Below, one piece after another: positions 1 through 5,194 of a stretch of 5,194 nucleotides of DNA. Source of the stretch: Methanosarcinaceae archaeon (GTDB lineage Archaea > Halobacteriota > Methanosarcinia > Methanosarcinales > Methanosarcinaceae); NCBI GenBank assembly GCA_030596385.1, contig JAUVKD010000100.1:1-5194 (forward strand), read 5' to 3'. Each line of letters opens with the position of its first letter. Position 1 is the first letter of the stretch. The notes beneath the pieces are model-generated. The model was not told the DNA's origin. It saw nothing but the letters and a program-made list of their open reading frames with translations, and made no database searches. The position numbers were made by a program, and so were the translations under genes.

Positions 1-240
1 AAATGGATATATATTAGTGTTGTTGTTTTTTTCCTGAATTTTGTGTCTGGATATAAATTTAGAACGCTGGAAAGTTTGAAAAGTTATTAATTCTGAGCAT
101 TCTTCACAATGCCCCGTTTTTTGAAAACGAGGTTTTTCAATCAATTTGGAACTCCATTGCTTTACAATCGTCTCTTTTAGTTCAACTACACAAGTATAAT
201 ATTCAGCAAAATGCACTTTTAAAAATTTTGCTACTCTCAT
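1..240 (-). CDS. Unrecognised small protein with CxxC motif, 3' part cut by window edge
   Basis: The minus-strand frame is open from an in-frame stop at 265-267 to the window edge, giving at least 80 codons from the ATG at 240. That ATG is preceded by GAAGG five bases upstream (246-250), so I prefer it to the in-frame ATG at 252, which has no visible ribosome binding site. The visible part begins MRVAKFLKVHF and is rich in Lys, Glu and aromatic residues. A CxxC pair (Cys45, Cys48) is preceded by His44 and followed by His66, which could be a small zinc site. No signal peptide or membrane segment is visible. I do not recognise the family. Coding is supported by the long open frame in very AT-rich DNA and by the ribosome binding site, but not by any known motif. 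It could also be a decayed gene, since the end is not seen. Confidence 0.5.
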   Translation of the reverse strand, partial: MRVAKFLKVHFAEYYTCVVELKETIVKQWSSKLIEKPRFQKTGHCEECSELITFQTFQRSKFISRHKIQEKNNNTNIYPF

Positions 241-267
241 TTTATCCTTCATCTGAATAATAATTTA

Positions 268-283
268 CCATTGGGCCAAATGG
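268..283. promoter_or_regulatory. Near-perfect 16-bp palindrome upstream of left-edge gene, possible operator
   Basis: The sequence CCATTGGGCCAAATGG pairs with itself at 7 of 8 positions around its centre at 275/276. It sits 27 bp upstream of the preferred start codon at 240 and is immediately followed by GGTACC. A dimeric regulator could bind here, or it could form a leader hairpin. Function is inferred from symmetry and position only. Confidence 0.25.
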
Positions 284-422
284 GTACCACCGTAATTAGC
301 CATCACTACATCTATGGAATGAGATTGCTTGCTACACACACATAATACTTTTTAAAATTTAGTGGTAATAGGATAACCGAGTAAAAGGGATAGTCATAAA
401 ACAATTTGTGATATAACTTCTT

Positions 423-451
423 GTCATAATGCCGCCTACGGCGGTCATGAC
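423..451. repeat. GC-rich hairpin, copy 1 of CCGCC-TAC-GGCGG repeat, downstream of cofE
   Basis: An inner stem CCGCC (432-436) and GGCGG (440-444) encloses the three-base loop TAC. An outer arm GTCAT (423-427) pairs with ATGAC (447-451) across small unpaired bulges. The GC-rich core stands out in an AT-rich spacer. It starts about 20 bp past the cofE stop codon, so it would fold in the cofE 3' UTR and may stabilise the mRNA end or aid termination. The 14-base core GCCGCCTACGGCGG recurs exactly at 1661-1674, which points to a dispersed repeat rather than a gene-specific element. Confidence 0.65.
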
Positions 452-471
452 GTTTTTTGTTTCAGATTTGA

Positions 472-1230
472 TCACAAACTTCGCAGTCCTTTCCTGATAA
501 CGTCCTCACCATCGGGACGGTACGTGTCTTTTATTGTGACAACAGACTCCACATACATTAAAAGTCCCCTGATTATCACAACCGGATTACCGCCATCTCC
601 TTCACCCATCAGCAGATTTGCTGTGCCTGCAATTTCGTCGGCAACCCCTTCTTCGGTAATCTCAAGCACTTTACCGAATAGGTCTTTTTCACCGCACCAA
701 TCCTTTATCGGTTTGATATGGGCTACACCAACAGCCACACCTGTCTGTCCGATCTTAAAAGATCGGCCGTTTGTATCTGTGATAACTACACTAACACGTT
801 TTGAGGTCAGTTTTCGTATATCATCTGCAATTTGTTTTGCACTCGAATCCGGGTCGGCGGGTAATTCCAGAAGTAACCCGTTTTCGACATTTGAATCGTC
901 AATACCTGCTTTTATGCATACGTGCCCGTTGAGTGTCTCAACAAGTAGTATTGGCGACCCGACCAGGCATTCCCTGCTTCTGTCAAGAACAGCCTGAATG
1001 AAACGGGAATCTTCATCGTTCTTGTGCGCAATCTCCAGGGCACGCCGGGAAGGAGTTACATTATCAAGCGTGAATGTCCTGCCTTCGGATTTGGATACGA
1101 TCGTTGATGCTATTACAACAATGTCGTAATCCTGTATATCCGTGTTCTTGCATATTATCTTTGCAAGGTCATCACCTTTCTTGATCATTGGAATGTTTTC
1201 AATGGTGAATGCTTCAAGTTTTAGTTGCAA
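472..1230 (-). CDS. cofE: Coenzyme F420-0:L-glutamate ligase (CofE)
   Basis: CofE is a cytoplasmic, metal-dependent, GTP-using ligase that adds L-glutamate residues to coenzyme F420-0, giving the polyglutamate tail of F420, the hydride carrier of methanogenesis and related metabolism. The 252-residue product is of normal length for archaeal CofE and seems complete. The N-terminus reads LEAFTIENIPMIKKGDDLA (residues 5-23), the usual family opening. Other recognisable family blocks are IVSKSEGR (44-51), KAGIDDSNVENG (107-118), ITDTNGRSFKIGQTGVAVGVA (150-170, broken by no gap) and the Gly-rich MGEGDGGNP (208-216). The start is TTG at 1230: an in-frame TGA lies at 1240-1242, a GAGG ribosome binding site is seven bases upstream, and the next ATG (Met15) would remove the conserved N-terminus. 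No other F420 gene is nearby. The upstream spacer holds its likely promoter. Confidence 0.95.
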   Translation of the reverse strand: MQLKLEAFTIENIPMIKKGDDLAKIICKNTDIQDYDIVVIASTIVSKSEGRTFTLDNVTPSRRALEIAHKNDEDSRFIQAVLDRSRECLVGSPILLVETLNGHVCIKAGIDDSNVENGLLLELPADPDSSAKQIADDIRKLTSKRVSVVITDTNGRSFKIGQTGVAVGVAHIKPIKDWCGEKDLFGKVLEITEEGVADEIAGTANLLMGEGDGGNPVVIIRGLLMYVESVVTIKDTYRPDGEDVIRKGLRSL

Positions 1231-1236
1231 TGATAT

Positions 1237-1241
1237 TCCTC
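1237..1241 (-). promoter_or_regulatory. Ribosome binding site fixing the cofE TTG start
   Basis: On the minus strand GAGGA (GAGG at 1238-1241) lies seven bases before TTG at 1230. It overlaps the in-frame TGA that closes the frame upstream, so translation cannot begin further out. This spacing, together with the conserved protein start, supports TTG initiation. Confidence 0.75.
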
Positions 1242-1280
1242 AATGCGTGAAATAGCGTTTGGAATAAATAAGACTATCCA

Positions 1281-1296
1281 TATATTATATTTCGCG
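1281..1296 (-). promoter_or_regulatory. Likely archaeal promoter (BRE plus TATA) of cofE
   Basis: Read on the minus strand, GCGAA (a BRE-like purine-rich element, 1291-1295) runs straight into the TATA-like ATATAATATA (1281-1290). Transcription would start about 25 bases downstream, near 1260, leaving a leader of roughly 30 bases that includes the GAGG site. A second TATA-like stretch near 1262-1272 is less well placed. Confidence 0.45.
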
Positions 1297-1528
1297 GCGA
1301 TGATGATAGTTACCCCGACTGAGCAAAAAATGACGAGAGCATTTTACCTGATGCCGCAAATTACAACAGGGAATTTTGAAACATTTTTAAAAAATGAGAT
1401 CAAGCGACCACAGCCCAAAAATGATGATGTTAGTAGACATGTGGGCGCTTATCCCAAACGTATTTGTATAACTGTAGTAAGATCGGTGCGCAAATGAGAT
1501 TGTTTTATCTGAATCAAAAACAATACAA

Positions 1529-1560
1529 CCGCCACAGGCGGAGCATTTCCACATTGCTCC
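1529..1560. repeat. Overlapping double hairpin, variant of CCGCC-N3-GGCGG repeat
   Basis: CCGCC (1529-1533) pairs with GGCGG (1537-1541) over the loop ACA, the same stem as the two TAC-loop copies in this window. The right arm overlaps a second inverted repeat, GGAGCA (1540-1545) with TGCTCC (1555-1560), so two alternative hairpins compete for bases 1540-1541. Confidence 0.55.
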
Positions 1561-1660
1561 CAACGAGAATGTGATATAATATCTGTAAGATAATTCACTT
1601 TATCCATTAAGTACGAAAATATACGAAAAGATGAGGTTTTCATTGGTGATGGCTGGGCGC

Positions 1661-1674
1661 GCCGCCTACGGCGG
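1661..1674. repeat. GC-rich hairpin, copy 2 of CCGCC-TAC-GGCGG repeat, downstream of hsp20
   Basis: The stem CCGCC (1662-1666) and GGCGG (1670-1674) with loop TAC is identical over 14 bases to the copy at 431-444. It lies about 70 bp past the hsp20 stop codon, in the presumed hsp20 3' region. The surrounding bases differ from copy 1, so only the core is shared. Confidence 0.65.
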
Positions 1675-1742
1675 AGTAACCCGACATCAAAACAATCCAA
1701 TCAAGTACTCCCAAACAATGTTCGGTTTAACCTACAAAGGAT

Positions 1743-2204
1743 TCACTCGACCATTATTTTCTTCTTCTCTTCAATTTGTACTTTTGGAAGTGTAACCGTC
1801 AGTACACCTTCCTCAAGTTTTGCTTTTGCGCCTTCTTCCGTGACAATTGAAGGAAGCGTGATGGCACGGCTAAACCTGTTATATGTCCGCTCGCGGCGCA
1901 CATAGCCTTCTTTTTCGACTTCGGACTCCTTGCTGCACTTTGCACTTATCTCTAAAACATCGTCCCTGATGCCAATCTCAACATCCTTTTTGTCAACGCC
2001 CGGCACATCAGTTGTGACAATTATACTGTCATTTTCTTCCTTAATGTCCATAAGGGGTGACAATATCTTTTCATCAGGCCACTCTCCACCAGGCATGATC
2101 TGGTCAACCAAATGGTTTAATCGTTCCTGTGTCCGGCTAATTTCTTCAAAGGGATCCCATCTCGAAACACTAGATGGTCTCCTGCGTGTTAATCCAAATT
2201 TCAT
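1743..2204 (-). CDS. hsp20: Small heat-shock protein, Hsp20/alpha-crystallin family
   Basis: Small heat-shock proteins form cytoplasmic oligomers that hold unfolding proteins in a refoldable state without using ATP. The 153-residue product has the usual three parts: a variable N-terminal arm with RWDPFEEISRTQERLN (15-30), an alpha-crystallin domain from about 49 to 141, and a short charged C-terminal tail. Within the domain are TTDVPGVDKKDVEI (64-77), YVRRERTYNRFSRAITLP (101-118) and the hallmark LEEGVLTVTLPK (130-141). The tail ends KKIMVE, where Ile150-Met-Val152 fits the I-x-I/V motif that docks onto neighbouring subunits. The ATG at 2204 has AGGAG nine bases upstream (2214-2218). The gene lies 77 bp downstream of the apgM-family gene on the same strand, with its own promoter in between, which suits independent heat induction. 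Confidence 0.95.
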   Translation of the reverse strand: MKFGLTRRRPSSVSRWDPFEEISRTQERLNHLVDQIMPGGEWPDEKILSPLMDIKEENDSIIVTTDVPGVDKKDVEIGIRDDVLEISAKCSKESEVEKEGYVRRERTYNRFSRAITLPSIVTEEGAKAKLEEGVLTVTLPKVQIEEKKKIMVE

Positions 2205-2229
2205 TTATAACCACTCCTAATTAGTTAAC

Positions 2230-2255
2230 ATAGTATATTTGTGAAAATAGTATAT
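2230..2255. repeat. Direct repeat of ATAGTATAT in hsp20 promoter
   Basis: The nine-base word ATAGTATAT occurs at 2230-2238 and again at 2247-2255, 17 bp apart. The second copy overlaps the hsp20 TATA box and the first lies near the predicted transcription start, so a regulator bound to the pair could block transcription factor binding. The AT-rich context makes chance possible. Confidence 0.35.
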
Positions 2256-2258
2256 ATT
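2251..2258 (-). promoter_or_regulatory. Likely TATA box of hsp20
   Basis: On the minus strand GTTACC is followed by AATATATA (2251-2258). Transcription about 25 bases downstream would begin near 2228, giving a leader of about 24 bases that contains the AGGAG ribosome binding site. There is no U-rich terminator between the upstream gene and this promoter, so read-through from that gene may add to expression. Confidence 0.5.
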
Positions 2259-2281
2259 GGTAACGGATGAATTTGACCCTT

Positions 2282-3478
2282 TCAATTAAAATCAATAAGC
2301 ATCTGCACAAGATATGAGGCGTACACAGTACCCAGCGACCCATGCTGTCCTGATTCTTCATCAAACGCTACCGAACTGTCAGGGTCTTTATTCGCAGTAG
2401 AATATATTGCAAACGGTACAGGATCAGATGTGTGGGTTTTTAGCGAAATTGGAGTTGGATGGTCTGGTAAAACCAGAATCGTGAACTCTTCATCCGACTT
2501 GCGTGCGTATTCCAGTATCCTGCCAACGACCAGTTTATCAAAATCCTCGATCGCCCGAATCTTTGCATCAATATCCCCCATATGTCCTGCCTCGTCTGGT
2601 GCTTCAACATGAACGAACACAAAATCGTGGTTATCAAGGGATTTAAGCGCATACTCTGCTTTGCCAGAGTAGTTCGTATCAAGATACCCTGTTGCACCCG
2701 GGACCTCTATGATATCAAGTCCGGCATAAATGCCTATTCCTTTAAGCAGGTCTACGGCAGAGATGACAGAACCGGTCATACCGTATAATTGCTCGAATTC
2801 CGTAAAACTTGGTGAATAACCCTGTCCCCATAGCCAGATGTAATTGGCAGGATTTTTTCCGGCTTTGATTCGCTTGTTGTTTACGGAATGATTTTCGAGA
2901 ATAGTTCTTGAATCGTCGATCAACTTACATAAAAGTTTACTGTCCTTGCCCGTGGGCATGCATTCACTTTTTGCCTTACCAATAACGTCGTGTGGCGGCG
3001 TGCATCCGGCAGATATGCCAACATCCCCTGAAGCGACCATCAGATGTCGGTAACTTATTCCAGGGTAAAACCTTATTTTGTCAGTACCAAGTTCCGAGTC
3101 AATTGCCTCAATAAGTGCCATTGCCTCTATGCTTGTAATGTGTCCGGCACTGTAATCTTTGATGACGTTATCCGTAATAGTAATCAGGTTACATCGAAAT
3201 GCAACATCGCCATCTTCCAGCGGTACTCCCATGCTTGCAGCCTCAAGCGGTGCCCTGCCTGAATAATATATTTTCGGATTGTATCCAATAATAGACATAT
3301 TCGCGACATCACTTCCGGGAGGCATTCCATCCGGCACTGTTCTTGCCAGTCCCATACATCCATTCATGGCAATAAAATCCATATTTAAAGTTCTGGCTTT
3401 TTGAAGAACTGTTTTCCCACCAAGTTCATCCATTGGGAAATCTGCCATGCCATCTCCGATAAGTACCGCGTATTTCAT
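2282..3478 (-). CDS. apgM: 2,3-bisphosphoglycerate-independent phosphoglycerate mutase family (ApgM/COG3635)
   Basis: Members of this alkaline-phosphatase-fold family interconvert 3- and 2-phosphoglycerate in the cytoplasm using two metal ions and a serine nucleophile; one branch has been proposed to act as homoserine kinase. The 398 residues match the family's usual length. Visible features are [10 protein letters not shown] (6-15, metal ligand Asp9), [16 protein letters not shown] (53-68, probable nucleophile Ser56), [12 protein letters not shown] (74-85), FRCNLITI (94-101), [17 protein letters not shown] (261-277), [13 protein letters not shown] (290-302, likely ligands Asp295 and His299), LPDHPTP (337-343, Asp339 and His340) and THTSDPVPF (348-356, His349). 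All expected catalytic positions are present. The ATG at 3478 follows AGGTGG at 3483-3488. The [16 protein letters not shown] style resembles, to my memory, the proposed-homoserine-kinase branch, so family is certain but exact substrate is not. Confidence 0.93.
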   Translation of the reverse strand: MKYAVLIGDGMADFPMDELGGKTVLQKARTLNMDFIAMNGCMGLARTVPDGMPPGSDVANMSIIGYNPKIYYSGRAPLEAASMGVPLEDGDVAFRCNLITITDNVIKDYSAGHITSIEAMALIEAIDSELGTDKIRFYPGISYRHLMVASGDVGISAGCTPPHDVIGKAKSECMPTGKDSKLLCKLIDDSRTILENHSVNNKRIKAGKNPANYIWLWGQGYSPSFTEFEQLYGMTGSVISAVDLLKGIGIYAGLDIIEVPGATGYLDTNYSGKAEYALKSLDNHDFVFVHVEAPDEAGHMGDIDAKIRAIEDFDKLVVGRILEYARKSDEEFTILVLPDHPTPISLKTHTSDPVPFAIYSTANKDPDSSVAFDEESGQHGSLGTVYASYLVQMLIDFN

Positions 3479-3520
3479 AAATCCACCTGATATAAATATA
3501 TTATATACTCAATTTTACAA

Positions 3521-3530
3521 ATTATATAAG
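3521..3530 (-). promoter_or_regulatory. Likely TATA box of the apgM-family gene
   Basis: On the minus strand CTTATATAAT (3521-3530) lies 43-52 bases before the ATG. Initiation about 25 bases downstream, near 3500, would leave a short leader carrying the AGGTGG site. A second TATA-like stretch at about 3495-3508 would give an almost leaderless transcript, which fits less well with the ribosome binding site. Confidence 0.45.
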
Positions 3531-3914
3531 ATCAAAATACCTATAAACTATTTATCAATGTAATTGTATAAAGTTAATGGTCATGCTATTATTATACAAA
3601 ATCAACAATGGATGTTTGAGGTTTCTATGAAATATATATATTTTGTACTTACTTGTGAGACTTTTTAATATATTCTGGATAGTAATAACCGGATAACTGC
3701 TGAAAGTGCTGATGGTGATAAAATACGTGATGGGATATCGCAATAATTCGCTAAATTTTTGAAAACGAGGATATTTAATAAGTGAAAAATTGACTTGATG
3801 ATGAGTATAACGGACAGGTAATTATAGTTAAAAACCAAACTGTTAAAGATATTAGTATCGATGATCTATATTGATGTCATCTATCAAACATTTGGGTTAT
3901 TGAGTAGTCTACAA

Positions 3915-3921
3915 GGGGAGG
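3915..3921 (+). promoter_or_regulatory. Strong ribosome binding site fixing the amrS TTG start
   Basis: GGGGAGG ends six bases before TTG at 3928. The next in-frame ATG, at 3943, would be 21 bases from this site, too far for normal initiation. An in-frame TGA at 3901-3903 excludes a longer protein. Confidence 0.8.
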
Positions 3922-3927
3922 ATATAT

Positions 3928-4959
3928 TTGATCAAAGAAGCTATGCTTTATGATAAACTTGATAATAATCGAGTACAGTGTAATGTATGCAGCCACAGAT
4001 GCATCATCAAATCCGGCAAAAAAGGATTTTGCAGGGTTCGGGAGAATCGTGATGGTACATTGTACACTTTAATCTATGGTATTGTTTCAAGTGAGGCAGT
4101 TGACCCGATCGAGAAGAAGCCGCTGTTCAATTTTTATCCGGGTTCGCTTTCATATTCACTTGGAACAGTAGGATGCAATTTCAGATGTCGGCACTGCCAG
4201 AACTGGACGATATCACAGGTCGGGCATGATCAGGCGCACTATATTGAAATAATGCCAGATGAAGCGGTTTCACATGCCCTGAAATCGGGTTCAAAAAGTA
4301 TTTCATGGACATATAATGAGCCTACAATCTGGTACGAATACATCTATGATTGTGCAAAACTTGCAAAAGAAAACGGACTTGCGACAGTCTATGTCACAAA
4401 TGGTTACATCACGCCTGAAGCACTTCATAAAATAGCTCCATATATAGACGCTTTCAGGGTTGATATCAAGGCATTCACTGAAGAGTTCTACAGGAATGTG
4501 TGCAGTGCAAAACTTGCGCCGGTTTTAGAATCTGTGATACTTGCAAAGGAACTTGGGATGCATGTGGAGGTAATCAATCTTGTTATTCCTACACTTAACG
4601 ATTCTGCTGATGAAATAAGACAACTTTGCAAATGGATATGTGACAATCCCGGCGCAGATACGCCGATCCATTTCACACGCTTCCATCCGTATTACAAGAT
4701 GCGGGACTTTTCATCAACTCCGGTTAAAACTCTTGAAATGGCACATGATATTGCAAAAGAGGAGGGTCTTAGGTATGTATATATCGGAAATGTATTCGGG
4801 CATGAGTATGAGAATACATTCTGCCATGGTTGTGGAAATTTGCTCATCAGAAGGGAACTATTTAATGTCAGGGAATATAACATCACGCCAGAGGGTACAT
4901 GCCCTGATTGCGGTGTGATTATACCGATTATTTTGGAACGTGCGGATGTGCATATTTGA
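3928..4959 (+). CDS. amrS: AmmeMemoRadiSam system radical SAM enzyme (AmrS-like)
   Basis: This is a radical SAM protein of the AmrS family, formerly annotated as a pyruvate formate-lyase activating enzyme homologue. AmrS occurs across archaea and bacteria with Memo-like AmrB and AMMECR1-like AmrA proteins; its natural reaction is not settled to my knowledge. The 343-residue product is full length. It has an N-terminal Cys cluster (C18, C21, C25, C35), the radical SAM motif GCNFRCRHCQNW with C83, C87 and C90 binding the 4Fe-4S cluster, then SWTYNEPTIWYEY, YVTNGYITPEAL, FRVDIKAF, INLVIPTLNDS and HFTRFHPYYKMRD, all typical of the family. A C-terminal zinc-ribbon-like pair of CxxC motifs (C299/C302 and C325/C328) ends the chain. 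The start is TTG at 3928, set by a strong ribosome binding site. Neither amrA nor amrB is in this window. No pyruvate formate-lyase gene is present either. Confidence 0.93.
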   Translation: MIKEAMLYDKLDNNRVQCNVCSHRCIIKSGKKGFCRVRENRDGTLYTLIYGIVSSEAVDPIEKKPLFNFYPGSLSYSLGTVGCNFRCRHCQNWTISQVGHDQAHYIEIMPDEAVSHALKSGSKSISWTYNEPTIWYEYIYDCAKLAKENGLATVYVTNGYITPEALHKIAPYIDAFRVDIKAFTEEFYRNVCSAKLAPVLESVILAKELGMHVEVINLVIPTLNDSADEIRQLCKWICDNPGADTPIHFTRFHPYYKMRDFSSTPVKTLEMAHDIAKEEGLRYVYIGNVFGHEYENTFCHGCGNLLIRRELFNVREYNITPEGTCPDCGVIIPIILERADVHI

Positions 4960-5021
4960 TACACCAAAATGGATGCAATTCGGAATATAATCTGGCGTAA
5001 TCAAACCTTCTACGAACAAAA

Positions 5022-5057
5022 GCTTTAAGTTCAATCAATGCTTTAAGCAAATTCAAC
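5022..5057. repeat. Imperfect 18-bp tandem repeat between amrS and tRNA-Asn
   Basis: Two adjacent 18-base units, both beginning GCTTTAAG (5022-5029 and 5040-5047), agree at 13 of 18 positions. The second unit also forms TGCTT-T-AAGCA (5039-5049). The pair lies just ahead of the tRNA promoter. No function is evident. Confidence 0.4.
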
Positions 5058-5065
5058 ATCTGTGC

Positions 5066-5073
5066 AAATATAT
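5066..5073 (+). promoter_or_regulatory. Likely TATA box of tRNA-Asn
   Basis: AAATATAT is centred about 25 bases before the mature 5' end of the tRNA at 5095, the spacing expected for an archaeal promoter that starts at or a few bases before the tRNA. Confidence 0.6.
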
Positions 5074-5094
5074 CACTAGGCAGGAACATGATGA

Positions 5095-5167
5095 GCAGCC
5101 ATAACTCAGTTGGTAGAGTGTCTGGCTGTTAACCAGAATGTCACAGGTTCGAGCCCTGTTGGCGGCG
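5095..5167 (+). tRNA. tRNA-Asn, anticodon GTT
   Basis: The 73-base sequence folds as a full cloverleaf. The D stem ACTC/GAGT (5104-5107 with 5116-5119) and a D loop with GG are intact. The anticodon stem TCTGG/CCAGA encloses the loop CTGTTAA with anticodon GTT at 5128-5130, which reads AAC and AAU. The T stem ACAGG/CCTGT surrounds TTCGAGC. The discriminator base is G at 5167 and no CCA is encoded, so a CCA-adding enzyme must finish the end. The acceptor stem GCAGCCA/TGGCGGC has one defect: A3 faces G70, where most archaeal tRNA-Asn would have C3-G70. There is no intron in the anticodon loop. A TATA box lies 25 bases upstream. Confidence 0.95.
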
Positions 5168-5194
5168 TAATATTCCTGCAATATCACGATGGTA

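Larger units (their letters stand above)
1231..1742. other. 512-bp spacer between cofE and hsp20, no convincing gene
   Basis: The right part of this spacer lies downstream of hsp20 and the left part upstream of cofE. It contains the cofE promoter (about 1281-1296), a double hairpin at 1529-1560, an imperfect 10-base tandem repeat with core TACGAAAA at 1612-1619 and 1622-1629, and the second exact GCCGCCTACGGCGG copy at 1661-1674. Short open frames exist on both strands (plus 1243-1497, minus 1449-1700) but they run through promoter or palindromic repeat sequence and show no family features. I read the region from about 1500 to 1690 as repeat-rich non-coding DNA. Confidence 0.6.
3479..3927. 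other. 449-bp AT-rich divergent spacer with possible gene relic
   Basis: This region separates the divergent apgM-family and amrS genes and should hold both promoters. The apgM TATA box is clear; for amrS a weak candidate is TCTATATT at 3865-3872, beside an inverted repeat GATGA (3860-3864) / TCATC (3877-3881). On the minus strand near 3756-3782 a short stretch encodes LIKYPRFQK, closely matching LIEKPRFQK of the left-edge gene, with a 15-base exact nucleotide match, but stops lie on both sides. A plus-strand run at about 3674-3742 looks faintly coding but has no start. No intact gene is supported. Confidence 0.55.

Noticed and set aside
423..458. Hairpin followed by six T residues, resembling a bacterial intrinsic terminator on the plus strand
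   Set aside because: No plus-strand gene ends here; both neighbours are on the minus strand, where the T run would precede the hairpin as an A run.
524..997. Plus-strand 157-codon open frame opposite cofE
   Set aside because: It is an antisense shadow of cofE. Its Ser/Pro/Thr-rich composition comes from the complementary codons.
1243..1497. Plus-strand open frame of 84 codons in the cofE/hsp20 spacer
   Set aside because: Its ATG overlaps the cofE leader and its first codons run through the cofE promoter. There is no ribosome binding site, and the product shows no family features.
1449..1700. Minus-strand open frame of 83 codons with a TTG start and a GGGAG upstream
   Set aside because: It is built largely from the palindromic and tandem repeats, with an Arg run encoded by the hairpin itself. 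The product looks like translated repeat DNA.
3674..3742. Plus-strand stretch of about 22 codons with coding-like composition
   Set aside because: It has no start codon or ribosome binding site, is bounded by stops, and is too short to separate from chance.
3555..3743. Minus-strand 62-codon open frame in the divergent spacer
   Set aside because: It is low-complexity, Ile/Tyr/Ser-rich and typical of AT-rich non-coding DNA. It has no ribosome binding site.

Overview
The window looks like chromosomal DNA from a methanogenic or methane-oxidising euryarchaeon, probably related to Methanosarcinales. The grounds are an F420 biosynthesis gene (cofE), an archaeal-type alkaline-phosphatase-fold phosphoglycerate mutase family gene, an AmrS-type radical SAM gene, a tRNA-Asn without an encoded CCA end, and TATA-box promoters about 25 bp ahead of likely transcription starts. 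Genes have moderate GC while the spacers are very AT-rich. The lineage is inferred; there is no 16S rRNA or mcr gene here to confirm it.

Layout, left to right. Positions 1-240 (minus) hold the 5' part of an unrecognised small gene that runs off the left edge. cofE follows on the minus strand (472-1230), starting at TTG. A 512-bp gap (1231-1742) carries the cofE promoter and a cluster of short GC-rich palindromes. Next, on the minus strand, are a small heat-shock protein gene (hsp20, 1743-2204) and, 77 bp upstream of it, an apgM-family gene (2282-3478). A 449-bp AT-rich divergent spacer (3479-3927) separates these from a plus-strand gene for an AmrS-like radical SAM protein (3928-4959, also a TTG start). 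A tRNA-Asn(GTT) gene lies near the right end (5095-5167).

The genes do not form one pathway. CofE acts in coenzyme F420 synthesis, Hsp20 in protein protection, and ApgM in glycolysis/gluconeogenesis or possibly amino-acid phosphate metabolism. AmrS belongs to the widely conserved but poorly understood AmmeMemoRadiSam group. hsp20 and apgM are co-oriented and may be partly co-transcribed, although hsp20 has its own good promoter.

I see no defence island, CRISPR array, insertion sequence or obvious new multi-gene system. The most interesting signals are small: a repeated CCGCC-N3-GGCGG hairpin next to two genes, two TTG starts among four complete genes, an A-G mismatch in the tRNA acceptor stem, a tandem motif in the hsp20 promoter, a possible relic of the left-edge gene in the apgM/amrS spacer, and uncertainty over which reaction the ApgM-family protein catalyses.
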